A DNA stretch of 64,000 nucleotides from Mucilaginibacter robiniae (lineage in GTDB: Bacteria; Bacteroidota; Bacteroidia; Sphingobacteriales; Sphingobacteriaceae): positions 2,666,001 through 2,730,000 of the forward strand of contig NZ_CP051682.1 in assembly GCF_012849215.1 (NCBI RefSeq), in the 5' to 3' direction. How positions within the stretch are numbered: the stretch's first letter is position 1; each line of letters opens with the position of its first letter. The position numbers and the translations under genes are program-made. The notes below the pieces were generated by a model, which saw only the letters and a list, made by a program, of their open reading frames with translations, did not search any database and was not told the DNA's origin. Shown piece after piece: positions 26,278 to 34,880 of the stretch.

Positions 26278-28659
26278 ATGAAAAATATATCATTTGTTAC
26301 CATTCTGCTTTTTACCTTAGCGGCTAATGCACAATCACCGGTATCTATTAAAAAAAAGGTAGCTACCCTGCCTAAAGCTTTTGAAAAGCCAAACAGCAAA
26401 ACCAATGTGTACGATGATGGTAAAACCACATCATTGCCTTGGATAGTTTTCTCTGATCGTGATGAAAATTATACCTATACCGCACCAGGCGGATCATTGG
26501 TAATGAAAAAAGTGAAATTTATGGAGCCGTTCTATGTAAGTAGAGTTCGTGACGGTTATGTTAAGTTGATTAAGTACCAGCCAGGCATTGTACAAGGGCG
26601 CAAGCTAACCAACAAAAAAGGTGCGCAAAGCTACGGCTGGATTAGTAAAGACAAAGTATTGCTTTGGCAGTCGGCTTATGTAAGTGCCAGCAGCAGTTAT
26701 CCCGAAAAAGCTATAACGCTGGTATCTGGAAAGGGGCCTTTAACTTCGCCAGCCACTTACTATGATCGTACCGATTCTCTCTATGTTTTTGACTCTCCTG
26801 AAATGGAGCATAAAAAATCAAAGTTGGCTTTACATCAATTATTGTATATATTCAAGAAGTCGGCCGATGGTAAAACCTTGCTAGTGGGTTCTGAACCTCA
26901 ACTGATTGCAGATAGTGCAGCCCGAAGTGTTTATGGCTGGGTACCCGCTGATGCTGTACATAACTGGGGCAATAGGCTTTATATTAGTTCGGCAAAAACA
27001 GGCTTTGATGCTGATGACTCTGTAGCCGCAACCATCAATAAGTCTCTGCAGTTTACTGGTCCTGGTAAAGCTTCTTTTACTTTCGATCCGCTTATAGATC
27101 AAGATCAACCTTTAATGCGTAGCATCCCGGTAATTTCTTATCCGACAGTAGGTTCAACAACAAGTAACATGGAGCTAGGCATTGCTACCGATGTTTATGA
27201 TAAATCGCACAACAGTATCCTGAATATCAAAGGCGGGCATATAAGCTATAAAGAATACCTTGCTATTCGCAAGAACATCCGGAAGGTTAACGTAGTATTT
27301 GTGGTAGATGGTGGAAGTTCCATGCGTAATTACTTTCCGGGAATAACTAGTACTATACAGTCTTTCGAAAATGTATTTAACATCTATAACAAAGGCAATG
27401 AAATTAGTTATGGAGCAGTAGTTTACCGCGGCGCTAACAACTGTTCAACTAGTGGTATTGAAAGGCAGGCTTTTGATGCAGATTATAGGAAAGTAGTTGC
27501 TTTTTTGGATAAACAAGCTAATATAACTACGTCATCATGTATTACAGCACCTAATAGTCAACCCGTATTTGAAGGGCTGCATGCCTCATTAAATATGTTT
27601 GGCAATCACAAGCACGAAACTAATTTAGTCGTACTTATTGGCAGCACTGGTAACAGTATGGAAACTACAACAGTGTACGATATGGCTACAGAAGTGGCTA
27701 ACGCCGATGCACGTTTGCTGGCTATACAAGTTTATAGCGATTATAATCCCATATATAACGATTTTGTAATACAGGCACGTAAACTGGTATCCGAATCAGC
27801 TATGCAGTTGGCCGAGCGCAAGAAAAACCGCATGGTAGTTGGTGAAGGTTTAAGTAATACGCAGCAATTCAACGTTTCATTATCTGACTCTATTTCTTTT
27901 TACTTGGATTATCCTAAAAACAGTTTAGTTCAGGGTGCGGTAATTTTTCCACCCAAAGGAGTAGTTAAATCCAATTTAGCGATGGATGGTGCACTTAAAC
28001 GCTTGATGCAAGAAACCCAAGCCGATATTTATACGCAAGTACATTCATTAGATAGTGCGTTCAGGCTAACCGGGCGGGAGTATCGTTATGTGACCCCAGT
28101 AGTCATGTCTCAGTTTCAGGCACCAGTATCTACCGACTTGGGTAATAACTTGCCGCATAATGCTTTCAAGTATTACTTGACCGCACAGGCACCAACCAAT
28201 TTAGTAGCTGACAACCCTACGCAGTTGCAGTACTTGGTTATCTTAAATGAATCGGAGTATAAGCAGATGTCTGATATTCTTTCAATGATGATTGGTGAAA
28301 ACCTGGAGCAGGATGCCAGTAATTACCGCAGAAAGCTGTTTAAAAATTACCTGAAGATTTTGCGTGAGTACATGGGACAAAAGAATGTATCAAGGTCAGA
28401 GATTAAGAACATGCTGCTAAGTGATTATATTCAAAAAGCTACTGGTATGATCGTTCCCACAAGTGTTAAAGAGCAGTTCAATTATAAGGTAGTTCATTTA
28501 AAGCGTAGTGGCACTATGCCACAGGCGCAGTTTGAAGCTTACATTAATTATCTCATTAAAAGTCGTAATACTATTAAACAGCAAGCTTTACTTCAGCAGC
28601 ACTTTACATCTAATGGTAAAATGTATTATTATGTGACCCAGGCAAACTGGAACAATTAG
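26278..28659 (+). CDS. tssR: T6SS-iii protein TssR with von Willebrand A-like domain
   Basis: The 793-residue protein has a signal peptide (cleavage after AANAQ, about residue 19). Its N-terminal half has SH3-like stretches (KVKFMEPFYVSRVRDGYVKL and a repeat-like YGWVPADAVHNW), a vWA domain from about residue 338 (VNVVFVVDGGSSM) and a 300-residue C-terminal domain. TssR is a conserved subtype iii component, probably periplasmic. The metal site is atypical: the motif reads D-G-G-S-S where DxSxS is usual, so metal binding may be altered. It is the largest gene of the envelope block, 15 bp after the PKD gene and 18 bp before tssH. Confidence 0.82.
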   Translation: MKNISFVTILLFTLAANAQSPVSIKKKVATLPKAFEKPNSKTNVYDDGKTTSLPWIVFSDRDENYTYTAPGGSLVMKKVKFMEPFYVSRVRDGYVKLIKYQPGIVQGRKLTNKKGAQSYGWISKDKVLLWQSAYVSASSSYPEKAITLVSGKGPLTSPATYYDRTDSLYVFDSPEMEHKKSKLALHQLLYIFKKSADGKTLLVGSEPQLIADSAARSVYGWVPADAVHNWGNRLYISSAKTGFDADDSVAATINKSLQFTGPGKASFTFDPLIDQDQPLMRSIPVISYPTVGSTTSNMELGIATDVYDKSHNSILNIKGGHISYKEYLAIRKNIRKVNVVFVVDGGSSMRNYFPGITSTIQSFENVFNIYNKGNEISYGAVVYRGANNCSTSGIERQAFDADYRKVVAFLDKQANITTSSCITAPNSQPVFEGLHASLNMFGNHKHETNLVVLIGSTGNSMETTTVYDMATEVANADARLLAIQVYSDYNPIYNDFVIQARKLVSESAMQLAERKKNRMVVGEGLSNTQQFNVSLSDSISFYLDYPKNSLVQGAVIFPPKGVVKSNLAMDGALKRLMQETQADIYTQVHSLDSAFRLTGREYRYVTPVVMSQFQAPVSTDLGNNLPHNAFKYYLTAQAPTNLVADNPTQLQYLVILNESEYKQMSDILSMMIGENLEQDASNYRRKLFKNYLKILREYMGQKNVSRSEIKNMLLSDYIQKATGMIVPTSVKEQFNYKVVHLKRSGTMPQAQFEAYINYLIKSRNTIKQQALLQQHFTSNGKMYYYVTQANWNN

Positions 28660-28677
28660 TGTTCAACCTTTAATATT

Positions 28678-31155
28678 ATGAGCGTAATTAGTTTAAGCGA
28701 ATCGGTTAAAACCGCAGTAAGAGTAGCCCAGTCTCTGGCAAAAGAGTGTCATCATAAAGAGTTTGGTCCAGCCCATTTGTTAAAAGGTTTGATGCATCAA
28801 GAAGTGGGGCTGAGAAGCTTTTTAACCTCTATTGATAAAGATGTTGCTTACATTAGCGATTGGGCTGATATCCGCATGGAAGAATATCCACAGTCTATTA
28901 CTGTACCTGATGAAATGCTGGGTAACGATGCTGTTAAAGTTGTATTTGATGAGTCAGATAATGTGCGTGTAAAGTTCGGACTTGATGTTATAACACCTGT
29001 ATGTATCCTGATTGCGCTTACGAAACCTAACGTGGGCTTTAATGCCGGACAGTTAAAATCGTTCCCCTTAAAGGAAAAAGAGTTGCTGGATGTATATATA
29101 CAAGATGAAGGTGTTCAACATGCTGTAGCATCAGCACCAGATAATGGAGGTGCTGTCAGCTCTGGTAATAGAAGTACCACTGCGTTGTTGAAATATTGTG
29201 TGGAGCGTACTGATTTAGCACGTCAAGGTAAAATAGATCCTATTATAGGACGCGATAAAGAAACGCGGATGATTATGGAAATTTTAAGTCGCCGCACAAA
29301 GCCAAACGTAATCATAACTGGCGATGCTGGAGTAGGTAAAACTGCGTTGGTGGATGGATTTGCTTTAGAAATAGTAAATAATCAGGTGCCACAATCCTTG
29401 CTCAATGTAAATTTATTTGAGCTTGATCTCGGTTCTCTTATTGCCGGAGCATCTTACAAAGGAGAAATAGAAGATCGGCTTAAAAGTATTTTGCGCGAAA
29501 TCAAGCAGTTTGATAAAGCCATTTTATTTATAGATGAAATACATACGCTATTAGATAGTAAAGGTCCTATTGGTGGAGGCGTAGGGAATTTACTTAAACC
29601 AGAGCTCGCTCGCGGAGAGATTACTGTGATTGGTGCAACTACTATTGATGAGTACCGCAAAATTATAGAGCCAGAACAGGCTTTTAGCCGTCGTTTTGAA
29701 GTATTACAGGTAAATGAGCCTGATGTTGATACGGCCATTAAAATGCTTGATAAATTGGTGCCTTACTATGAAGAGCATCATGGGTTGCAAATCAGCAATG
29801 AGGCGGTGCAAGATTGCGTACGCCTAGCTAAGCGTTACATGAAAGATCGTCGTTTGCCCGATTCTGCCTTTGATCTGATGGATCGTACTATGGCTGCCAT
29901 ACGGCTGATGAATGATACCTCAGGTATGACATTGGCGGAGTTGAAAGAAAAGTTTGCCACACTTAAAGATACTGAAGGTGGAGCCGGAACAAGCGAGTAC
30001 AAATGGCTTTACAGTTTAATGCAAAATAAAACCAGCGCAGTACTACTCGGAAAATTAGAAGATGAAGCGCAGGTGAGCAGTTTTGAAACTGCTGATGAAT
30101 ACATTGAATATTTTGACCGGAATTTGCCATTGCTGGAGCGATTAGCTCAGGATAAAACAAGCGAAGTAGATAAGCAGGATATTGCCGCTATTATATCTTA
30201 CAAAACTGGTATCCCACTTGGCAAGATACAAGCTCATGAAAAGGAAAGGCTCTTAAATATGGAAGCATTCCTCAAAAAACGTGTGGTTGGTCAGGATCAA
30301 GCTTTAAAAGCAGTTGCCGATGCGATACTTGAATCGCGTAGTGGTTTAAACAAAAAAGGCCAGCCCATAGGCTCATTCTTCCTGCTCGGCCCAACTGGTA
30401 CAGGTAAAACTGAGTTGGCTAAATCTATTGCCGATTTCTTGTTTAATGATGAAAAGGCGATGATCAGATTTGATATGTCAGAGTTTAAGGAAGAGCATTC
30501 TGCCGCATTGCTGTATGGTGCGCCTCCGGGTTATGTAGGCTACGAAGAAGGTGGCCTGCTGGTCAATAAAATACGTCAGCAGCCTTATTCAGTACTGCTT
30601 TTTGATGAGATTGAAAAAGCGCATCCCTCGGTGTTCGATATCTTTTTACAAATACTTGATGAAGGCCACATGCACGACAGGCTCGGCAAAGAGGGTGATT
30701 TTTCCAATTCATTAATCTTGTTTACTTCTAATATTGGTAGCGAATGGATTGCCGAACAATTAAACCAAGGGCATTTGCCTACCTCCAACCAGTTAATGGA
30801 AGTAATGGCTCACAAATTCAGACCCGAGTTTTTAGCCAGAATATCTGAAATAGTTCCCTTCAAGCCTATTGCGGAAGAGAATGTGGTTAAGATATTTGAT
30901 ATTCAATTAAAAAGCTTAATAGATTCTTTAGAGAAAATGGGTATTGGCTTTTCCATTAGCGACGATGCCAAAAGCATGCTAGCTTTAGGAGGCTTTACTC
31001 CTAAATATGGTGCAAGGCAGTTATCTGGTGTAATCCGTAACCAGTTAAGGCGGCCAATATCAAAGTATATTATTTCGGGCGAACTAACAAAAGGACATAC
31101 CATAAGTATTGATAAGCAGCAAGGAAGCGATGAACTCGCTTGGAAAATTAATTAA
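28678..31155 (+). CDS. tssH: T6SS sheath-recycling AAA+ ATPase TssH (ClpV)
   Basis: This 825-residue Clp/Hsp100 protein has an N-terminal Clp repeat domain (residues 1-150). The first AAA+ module has Walker A GDAGVGKT (215-222) and Walker B ILFIDEIHTLL (about 280). A middle domain is followed by a second AAA+ module with Walker A GPTGTGKT (about 570) and Walker B VLLFDEIEKAH (about 640). A D2-small C-terminal domain ends in KYGARQLSGVIRNQL. Location beside tssB/tssC identifies it as ClpV, which dismantles the contracted sheath, and not the general ClpB/ClpC chaperones. Confidence 0.94.
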   Translation: MSVISLSESVKTAVRVAQSLAKECHHKEFGPAHLLKGLMHQEVGLRSFLTSIDKDVAYISDWADIRMEEYPQSITVPDEMLGNDAVKVVFDESDNVRVKFGLDVITPVCILIALTKPNVGFNAGQLKSFPLKEKELLDVYIQDEGVQHAVASAPDNGGAVSSGNRSTTALLKYCVERTDLARQGKIDPIIGRDKETRMIMEILSRRTKPNVIITGDAGVGKTALVDGFALEIVNNQVPQSLLNVNLFELDLGSLIAGASYKGEIEDRLKSILREIKQFDKAILFIDEIHTLLDSKGPIGGGVGNLLKPELARGEITVIGATTIDEYRKIIEPEQAFSRRFEVLQVNEPDVDTAIKMLDKLVPYYEEHHGLQISNEAVQDCVRLAKRYMKDRRLPDSAFDLMDRTMAAIRLMNDTSGMTLAELKEKFATLKDTEGGAGTSEYKWLYSLMQNKTSAVLLGKLEDEAQVSSFETADEYIEYFDRNLPLLERLAQDKTSEVDKQDIAAIISYKTGIPLGKIQAHEKERLLNMEAFLKKRVVGQDQALKAVADAILESRSGLNKKGQPIGSFFLLGPTGTGKTELAKSIADFLFNDEKAMIRFDMSEFKEEHSAALLYGAPPGYVGYEEGGLLVNKIRQQPYSVLLFDEIEKAHPSVFDIFLQILDEGHMHDRLGKEGDFSNSLILFTSNIGSEWIAEQLNQGHLPTSNQLMEVMAHKFRPEFLARISEIVPFKPIAEENVVKIFDIQLKSLIDSLEKMGIGFSISDDAKSMLALGGFTPKYGARQLSGVIRNQLRRPISKYIISGELTKGHTISIDKQQGSDELAWKIN

Positions 31156-31254
31156 TTATTAACCGTTTGATACATTGCTGCTTGTGAAAACAATTTTGCA
31201 TCAAAAGCATTTAGTATAAAATAATCAGCATATATCACACTTGATCCCATACCT

Positions 31255-31695
31255 ATGTTTAATTATGAAATAGGAGGAAACGAAAGAAAAGTCGATACCT
31301 CAGAAGCATTTGGTGAGATATCTCCCAATAAAACATTATTCATACAAAAGCTTACAGACAACGAACCTCTTCGGCCTGAAAAGGTAGAAGGTTTAAAAAC
31401 AGTTGAAGAAGTTTTTGAACATTATAATCCCAATGTTAATGTAACACTTGACAAACAGGATGGTTCAGTGATTACTGAAAACCTAAAATTTAAAAACCTA
31501 GGTGATTTCGGAGTTAAAAACTTGGTGCAGCAAAGCAGTTATTTGCGTAAACTCAATATCGAACGCGAAATGTATCTGAATATTATTAAGCAGCTGAAAA
31601 CCAATAAAACATTAAAAACAACGCTTGATAATGAAGAAACAAGAGCTGCCTTCGTGAGCGCACTTAAAAACTTTGTTAAGGAACTTGATCAATAA
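31255..31695 (+). CDS. tssB: T6SS sheath small subunit TssB
   Basis: The 146-residue protein matches TssB. Its N-terminal strand region (FNYEIGGNERKVDTSEAFGE) is followed by LRPEKVEGLKTVEEVFEHYNPNV-like sequence (seen as LKTVEEVFEHYNPN) and FKNLGDFGVKNLVQQSSYLR, the usual TssB core. The C-terminal helix is LDNEETRAAFVSALKNF. TssB and TssC polymerise into the contractile sheath. It lies 37 bp before tssC and 99 bp after tssH. Confidence 0.92.
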   Translation: MFNYEIGGNERKVDTSEAFGEISPNKTLFIQKLTDNEPLRPEKVEGLKTVEEVFEHYNPNVNVTLDKQDGSVITENLKFKNLGDFGVKNLVQQSSYLRKLNIEREMYLNIIKQLKTNKTLKTTLDNEETRAAFVSALKNFVKELDQ

Positions 31696-31732
31696 CATTT
31701 CGATATTACCCTAAACAGTAACACGTATTAAC

Positions 31733-33121
31733 ATGGCAACACCAAACGAGCAAGCCTTAAACGGAACCTCATCGGCTCAAGGGTTTAAACCTGCTGAAAA
31801 GACCGCCGAGCAAGAACTTACCTTGGCGCAAAGCTTAGATAAACTGTCGAGAGTTGGCGGATTTGATTTATTAGAAACCACAATTGATGGTTTACAAAAC
31901 CTGAACCCGGTGCGTAAGGCTCGTAAGCAGATATTCTTAACTGATGATGAAAAGAAGCAGGAGCGTGAAGAGCTTAAACAAAAATTAAACCAATGGATTG
32001 AAGCTTTGGAAACAGGTAGCTCTGTTGGTGAAATGGTTGAAAAAAGCACTGAAAATCTTCAACTTGCCGAAGAGAATTTAAATAAGAATATTAATACTGT
32101 ACTTGAAGGTACCCGTGAATTAGAGCAAGCTTATCGCTCTCTACATTTGTTTTACAAAAATACGGAAGCGGACAAAGTTAAAAATGTGGTTATCATGAAC
32201 GCCTCGCTTGATCAATTGAAAGAGCTGGATAACCCCAGATTTATAGAGTATGTAAGCGATGAGCTTAAGCAAAATTATGACCGTTTAGATCTGCGCCAAA
32301 ATTACTCTATAATGGTTGTGCCTGGTTATCTAGGTTCAAACAAGGTGGTAGAACGGTGGTCTAAAATGGCGTTTGAGAATAAGGTGATGTTGGTAACCGA
32401 CTTTGCAGACCTTGATCAACCAGATGATGTAATTGATTTGTTTACATCAGCTAACTTGACTGGCGGAGAGGCTTTCAAATCAAATACTATCATGACGTGT
32501 AACTGGATGGTTGGGCGTGGTAAAGTAGCTGAAGTAGGAGAAGAAGACGATTTATTTGTTCCGGGTTCCGCCGCATTGGCAGGTAAAATGTATTATACTT
32601 TAATGTCGCAAGTTACTGCGGGTAAAAAGCATGGTGCGGTAAATGAAGTAGATGGTGTACGTTTTGATCTGAAAAAGAGTGAAATTTCCCATTTGGAGAG
32701 AATAGGCTTAGTACCTATGGTTAACGAATACGGCAAAGTAATGGCTTTCTCGGCTAAAACTTTGTTCAATGGCGATAATATAGGTTTGCAAACCTACTCT
32801 GTAGTTAGAGTGTTTGATTATATAACCAAAGTTTTATTCGATTTTCTGAATAGGCGCGCATTTGAAAATTGGAACTCTAAAACAGAGCAAGATCTACGTT
32901 CACAAATTGTCAAGTTTTTAGATGGTATTCAGGGGCCTGATCGCCTTATAGAACGTTTTAAAATTATAAAATTTGAGCGTGACGAAGTGCAGAAAGACAG
33001 AATTCATTTAGATATAAATATTACACCTTATTTTCCTGCCAAAAGTTTTGTGGTAAAGCTGGATGGCCACAAGGGAGATGATGGTGGTGCAACTTGGAAT
33101 ACAGACTACAAGCAGCAGTAG
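31733..33121 (+). CDS. tssC: T6SS sheath large subunit TssC
   Basis: The 462-residue protein carries TssC features. A helical N-terminus (about 1-130) is longer and more charged than the proteobacterial one. The core has YRSLHLFYKNTEADKVKNVVIM, where the family W-x-GL motif is modified, followed by IMVVPGYLGSNKVVERW, MTCNWMVGRGKVAEVG and the C-terminal handshake strand FFPAKSFVVKLDGH-like sequence (seen as YFPAKSFVVKLDGH). TssC interdigitates with TssB to build the sheath. A very strong hairpin follows the stop. Confidence 0.93.
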   Translation: MATPNEQALNGTSSAQGFKPAEKTAEQELTLAQSLDKLSRVGGFDLLETTIDGLQNLNPVRKARKQIFLTDDEKKQEREELKQKLNQWIEALETGSSVGEMVEKSTENLQLAEENLNKNINTVLEGTRELEQAYRSLHLFYKNTEADKVKNVVIMNASLDQLKELDNPRFIEYVSDELKQNYDRLDLRQNYSIMVVPGYLGSNKVVERWSKMAFENKVMLVTDFADLDQPDDVIDLFTSANLTGGEAFKSNTIMTCNWMVGRGKVAEVGEEDDLFVPGSAALAGKMYYTLMSQVTAGKKHGAVNEVDGVRFDLKKSEISHLERIGLVPMVNEYGKVMAFSAKTLFNGDNIGLQTYSVVRVFDYITKVLFDFLNRRAFENWNSKTEQDLRSQIVKFLDGIQGPDRLIERFKIIKFERDEVQKDRIHLDINITPYFPAKSFVVKLDGHKGDDGGATWNTDYKQQ

Positions 33122-33130
33122 TTTTGCATT

Positions 33131-33173
33131 TAGTAGAACACCTCATACTTAAATAGTATGGGGTGTTCTACTA
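33131..33173 (+). terminator. Long perfect-like hairpin after tssC
   Basis: TAGTAGAACACCTCATACT and AGTATGGGGTGTTCTACTA form a 19-bp stem with a single G-T wobble and a 5-nt loop. It has no clear T-run, so it is a terminator or an mRNA-stabilising 3' structure. It separates the sheath genes from the next unit, which has its own candidate promoter. Confidence 0.7.
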
Positions 33174-33196
33174 ATTAGGTGTAGGTTAGCAAGTTG

Positions 33197-33226
33197 TTGC
33201 CTTTATTGTTATTATCTGTAATTTTG
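33197..33226 (+). promoter_or_regulatory. Candidate promoter (TTG N19 TAATTTTG) for the flavodoxin-like oxidoreductase gene
   Basis: TAATTTTG at 33219-33226 fits TAnnTTTG exactly, and TTG at 33197-33199 lies 19 nt upstream, the spacing expected for the Bacteroidota sigma factor. The ATG at 33236 would lie only a few nt after the predicted start of transcription, implying a near-leaderless mRNA. Confidence 0.55.
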
Positions 33227-33235
33227 TATGGCAAA

Positions 33236-33805
33236 ATGAAACAGGTAGTAATTATAAATGCAGACAATAACAAGGGTGAAATAACCCAAACGCTTATTGA
33301 TATTTATCGTAAGGGAGCTGAAAGTGCGCAAGCTATAGTTAAAGAGATTGTAATTGCTAATTTAAAGTTTAACCCTAATCAGCAACTTCCTGATCGTATT
33401 GCCGACATAGAACCTGATTTGGCTGACGCTGTAAAAAAGCTGAAGTGGGCCAGCCATATAGTTGTTTTTTGCCCGGTTTTTAAGCAGTCTATCAATTTTA
33501 AAATTAAAGGTTTTTTTGATCGGGTATTTTTGCCTCATCGTGTATTCGTTTCCGGCAAGGACAATTTTGACAGCGATTTTTACGGACGCTCTGCACGTAT
33601 TATATCTATATTGGATGAAGAGGCATGGAAAGATTGGCGGACCACGCAAAAGGCCACTTATTTATCCATTAAACGGTCAGTACTGGCAAAAAGGAACATA
33701 AACCCTGTACATACAAGTACTATTGGGTACCTCTACTCTATAGAGAATGAGTATGCTCAAAAGTGGCTAAACAAGCTATTCAATTTTGGTAAAAAGTTGT
33801 CGTAA
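33236..33805 (+). CDS. Flavodoxin-fold NAD(P)H-quinone/nitro oxidoreductase-like protein
   Basis: The 189-residue protein resembles the KefF/MdaB/NQO family: an FMN/FAD-binding flavodoxin-like fold with an N-terminal strand VVIINADNN and SHIVVFCPVFKQSINFKIKGFFDRVFLPHRVF (seen as INFKIKGFFDRVFLPHRVF). That segment corresponds to the family W-x-PA-x-LKG-x-xDRV-x-x-P signature. Such enzymes transfer two electrons from NAD(P)H to quinones or other acceptors in the cytoplasm. The ATG at 33236 is preferred over a TTG 42 bp upstream that would include the promoter. It sits inside the T6SS cluster between tssC and hcp and is set off by a hairpin and its own promoter, so it may be an insertion with no secretion role. 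Confidence 0.72.
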   Translation: MKQVVIINADNNKGEITQTLIDIYRKGAESAQAIVKEIVIANLKFNPNQQLPDRIADIEPDLADAVKKLKWASHIVVFCPVFKQSINFKIKGFFDRVFLPHRVFVSGKDNFDSDFYGRSARIISILDEEAWKDWRTTQKATYLSIKRSVLAKRNINPVHTSTIGYLYSIENEYAQKWLNKLFNFGKKLS

Positions 33806-33917
33806 AAAACAATTACAACGCAATGTTATTTATCTGAAACAATATATCTGCTTGGTTGTAGTTAATATAAAATAAGCCAGCGTTTGGCTTAAAGTATTAA
33901 CCTCAAAATTTATCGTT

Positions 33918-34319
33918 ATGGCTTTCAAAGCAAGATTAAATTTTTCGGGCAAAGAGTACGATGTGCTTAATTGCTCTTATGCCTTAAACCGTGATGTGGA
34001 TTCAAAAGGACGCCCGTCCTCAGGAGTTTACGGTGGCACTATCGACATTGAAGTGGAGTCAACTGAAGACACTTCTGTGATAGAATCAATGGTAAATAAT
34101 CAGTATAAACCACTAACTGGTACCTTGCTGATTAAAAAATCTGAAGAAGATTCGAAAATGAAAGAACTCTCTTTTGAGGATGCTTACATTGTCAAGTATT
34201 CTGAAGGTTTAAGTATCATTGGTGATACGCCAATGAGTTATAAATTTACCATATCTGCTCGCAAATTAAAGTTAGGCAATGCAGAGCATGTGAACGACTG
34301 GCCAGGTGTTAAGGCCTAA
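33918..34319 (+). CDS. tssD: T6SS tube protein TssD/Hcp, copy 1
   Basis: The 133-residue Hcp has the sequence MAFKARLNFSGKEYDVLNC and the conserved GRPSSGVYGG loop, then ESTEDTSVIESMVNNQYKP, of subtype iii Hcp proteins. Rings of six stack to form the inner tube and are secreted on firing. It is about 70 percent identical to the copy that follows, so the pair arose by tandem duplication. A terminator directly after the stop suggests that this copy is made from its own abundant transcript. A small stem-loop (TAAGCCA/TGGCTTA) lies in its leader. Confidence 0.93.
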   Translation: MAFKARLNFSGKEYDVLNCSYALNRDVDSKGRPSSGVYGGTIDIEVESTEDTSVIESMVNNQYKPLTGTLLIKKSEEDSKMKELSFEDAYIVKYSEGLSIIGDTPMSYKFTISARKLKLGNAEHVNDWPGVKA

Positions 34320-34342
34320 GTTAGTTATTTTTTATTGAGCAT

Positions 34343-34372
34343 AAGCCCTGCTTGCAAGCATTTGGCTTTTTT
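34343..34372 (+). terminator. Rho-independent terminator between the two hcp genes
   Basis: AAGCC ... GGCTT encloses the perfect 12-bp palindrome TGCTTGCAAGCA and is followed by TTTTTT. It ends the first hcp transcript and should lower read-through into the second. Confidence 0.78.
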
Positions 34373-34396
34373 ATAAACTATTTAACATTTACTATT

Positions 34397-34789
34397 ATGG
34401 CTTTCAAAGCAAGAATCAATATAGGTTCAAAAGAATTTGACGTACTGCAATGCAGTTTTGCGTTAAGCAGAGATGTTGATGCTAAAGGGCGTCCATCTTC
34501 AGGTGTGTATGGTGGTACCATCCAAGTTGAAGTAGAATCTACAGAAGATACTTCTGTAATTGAATCAATGGTGAACAATCAATATAAGCCGCTTAGTGGT
34601 ACTATCACCTTTAAAAAATCTGAAGAGGATGCCAAAATGAAGGAGTTAACTTTTCAGGATGGCTACATAATTCAGTATAATGAAGGATTATCAATTGTTG
34701 GTAATGCACCAATGTCTCTAAGCTTTGTGATTTCTGCACGTACCTTAAAAATTGGTAATGCCGAGCATGAAAATGATTGGCCTAAATAA
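34397..34789 (+). CDS. tssD: T6SS tube protein TssD/Hcp, copy 2
   Basis: The 130-residue Hcp paralogue begins MAFKARINIGSKEFDVLQC and keeps the same central VESTEDTSVIESMVNNQYKP block as copy 1. Differences cluster in the loops and the C-terminal end (NDWPK against NDWPGVKA). The ATG at 34397 is clear because the longer TTG frame would read through the terminator. Two Hcp proteins can build mixed or alternative tubes, and Hcp copies next to effector genes sometimes serve as effector-specific chaperones. This copy lies just before the lysozyme gene, so that role is plausible. Confidence 0.93.
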   Translation: MAFKARINIGSKEFDVLQCSFALSRDVDAKGRPSSGVYGGTIQVEVESTEDTSVIESMVNNQYKPLSGTITFKKSEEDAKMKELTFQDGYIIQYNEGLSIVGNAPMSLSFVISARTLKIGNAEHENDWPK

Positions 34790-34816
34790 AAAATAAATAA
34801 CATTAAGTTATTTAGT

Positions 34817-34855
34817 AAAACGGAGAGGATGGAAAGAATCTTCTCCGTTTTTATT
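34817..34855 (+). terminator. Rho-independent terminator after hcp copy 2
   Basis: AAAACGGAGA ... TCTCCGTTTT (10 bp, loop of about 15) is followed by a T-rich tail TTATTTT. It lies 26 bp before the lysozyme gene start, so that gene depends on read-through or its own promoter. Confidence 0.82.
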
Positions 34856-34880
34856 TTCCGATCAGTTCTTTTTGTTTTTT

